The notes beneath the pieces are model-generated. The model saw only the letters and a program-made list of their open reading frames with translations. It was not told the DNA's origin and searched no databases. The translations under genes and the position numbers were made by a program. A stretch of 17,259 nt of DNA, from NCBI RefSeq assembly GCF_000188695.1, contig NW_004754927.1, positions 681,495 to 698,753 of the forward strand, given 5' to 3'. How positions within the stretch are numbered: position 1 is the first letter of the stretch; every line of letters starts with the position of its first letter. Origin of the DNA: Salpingoeca rosetta. Lineage: Eukaryota > Opisthokonta > Choanoflagellata > Craspedida > Salpingoecidae. This document shows positions 17,217-17,259 of this stretch, one piece after another.

Positions 17217-17259
17217 TGTGTGTGTGTATGTTGTGTGTGTGTGTGTGTGTGTGTGTGTC
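15562..17259 (+). CDS. SREK1-like two-RRM splicing regulator, 5' part (runs off the window)
   Basis: Exons 15562-15668, 15860-15981, 16302-16358, 16551-16782 and 17008-17133 (continuing after gtccgc), phases 2, 1, 1, 2 and 2; 214 codons are in the window. RRM1 (residues about 1-77) starts at MFVGVAGVSS and includes CGKVEELRVYRD, VCVNFEKEEDGMVALHLTDK and FLIDRLIKVERLD. These align with human SREK1 RRM1 (EELRLY, VCYVKF, QHLTNTVFIDR). A linker (residues about 97-172) holds an Ala9 run and CAA/CAG-coded Gln runs. RRM2 starts PEVYVADVPTTVAKPDLILF and ends in the window at DAVHTPR, where SREK1 has DETQPTR before its RNP1 strand. SREK1 is an SR-related nuclear protein that modulates splice-site choice; its RS domain would lie beyond the window. 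The first exon goes straight into the RRM, so a few upstream residues, from an in-frame ATG at 15451, are possible. Confidence 0.82.
16209..16276. repeat. (CA)n with (GC)n interruptions in intron 2 of the SREK1-like gene
   Basis: CA dinucleotides with CTCA interruptions pass into GCGCGCACGCGCGCGCAC-type sequence, just upstream of the exon 3 acceptor. Confidence 0.9.
16593..16663 (+). repeat. GCA/CAG/CAA triplet tract coding Ala9 and Gln runs
   Basis: In the SREK1-like frame a GCA run gives poly-Ala, followed after GRAP by seven Gln, Gly and five Gln. CAA and CAG are mixed, so the tract is not a pure CAG expansion. Confidence 0.9.
16836..16882 (+). repeat. (GCTGTT)n hexanucleotide repeat in intron 4 of the SREK1-like gene
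   Basis: About seven to eight units of GCTGTT beginning 54 nt after the exon 4 donor. The unit is the reverse complement of the CAACAG/CAGCAA sequence in the preceding exon. Confidence 0.93.
17178..17259. repeat. (TG)n microsatellite at the window end
   Basis: TG dinucleotides with a few TA interruptions, in the intron following the last visible SREK1-like exon and truncated by the window edge. Confidence 0.95.

Overview
The window looks like a gene-dense nuclear genome of a GC-rich unicellular eukaryote with many short introns. A choanoflagellate or another close relative of animals fits best. This is inferred from the gene content (TM2D2-type, SREK1-type and VHR-type phosphatase genes, and a RanBP2-like RanBD/FG protein), from short coding exons joined by GT-AG introns, and from the abundance of (TG)n/(CA)n repeats in introns and between genes. 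I see no bacterial, organellar or viral genes, no rRNA or tRNA, and no CRISPR array. All gene models were built by hand from splice signals and reading phase, so single junctions may be wrong even where the gene call is firm.

Layout, left to right: a long (AC)n(GC)n tract (1-118); a candidate terminal exon of a plus-strand gene entering from the left (187-315); a minus-strand four-exon gene for an acidic chromatin-type protein with a possible BOD1/Shg1-like N-terminus (844-2940); a plus-strand two-exon VHR/DUSP3-like phosphatase (3040-3817); a large minus-strand gene (4190-11236), best read as one RanBP2/Nup358-like nucleoporin with an N-terminal helical solenoid and TPR, FG motifs and two almost identical Ran-binding domains; a plus-strand six-exon TM2D2 orthologue with an added Thr-rich ectodomain (11703-13549); a minus-strand four-exon small secreted Cys-containing protein ending in a DUF2961/GH172-like segment (14395-15408); and a plus-strand SREK1-like splicing regulator that runs off the right edge (from 15562).

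Neighbouring genes alternate strictly in strand, giving head-to-head pairs that share short upstream regions (99, 466 and 153 bp) and tail-to-tail pairs between them. The genes do not form one pathway: they cover chromatin, dephosphorylation, nuclear transport, membrane signalling, secretion and splicing.

The most unusual structure is in the RanBD gene. A roughly 700-bp FG+RanBD module is duplicated in tandem with only three differences that I could see. Between the copies lies a 348-bp segment with a third partial copy and about 200 bp of unrelated sequence. That segment is bounded by splice-like sites, is a multiple of three long, and has no stop in the host frame.
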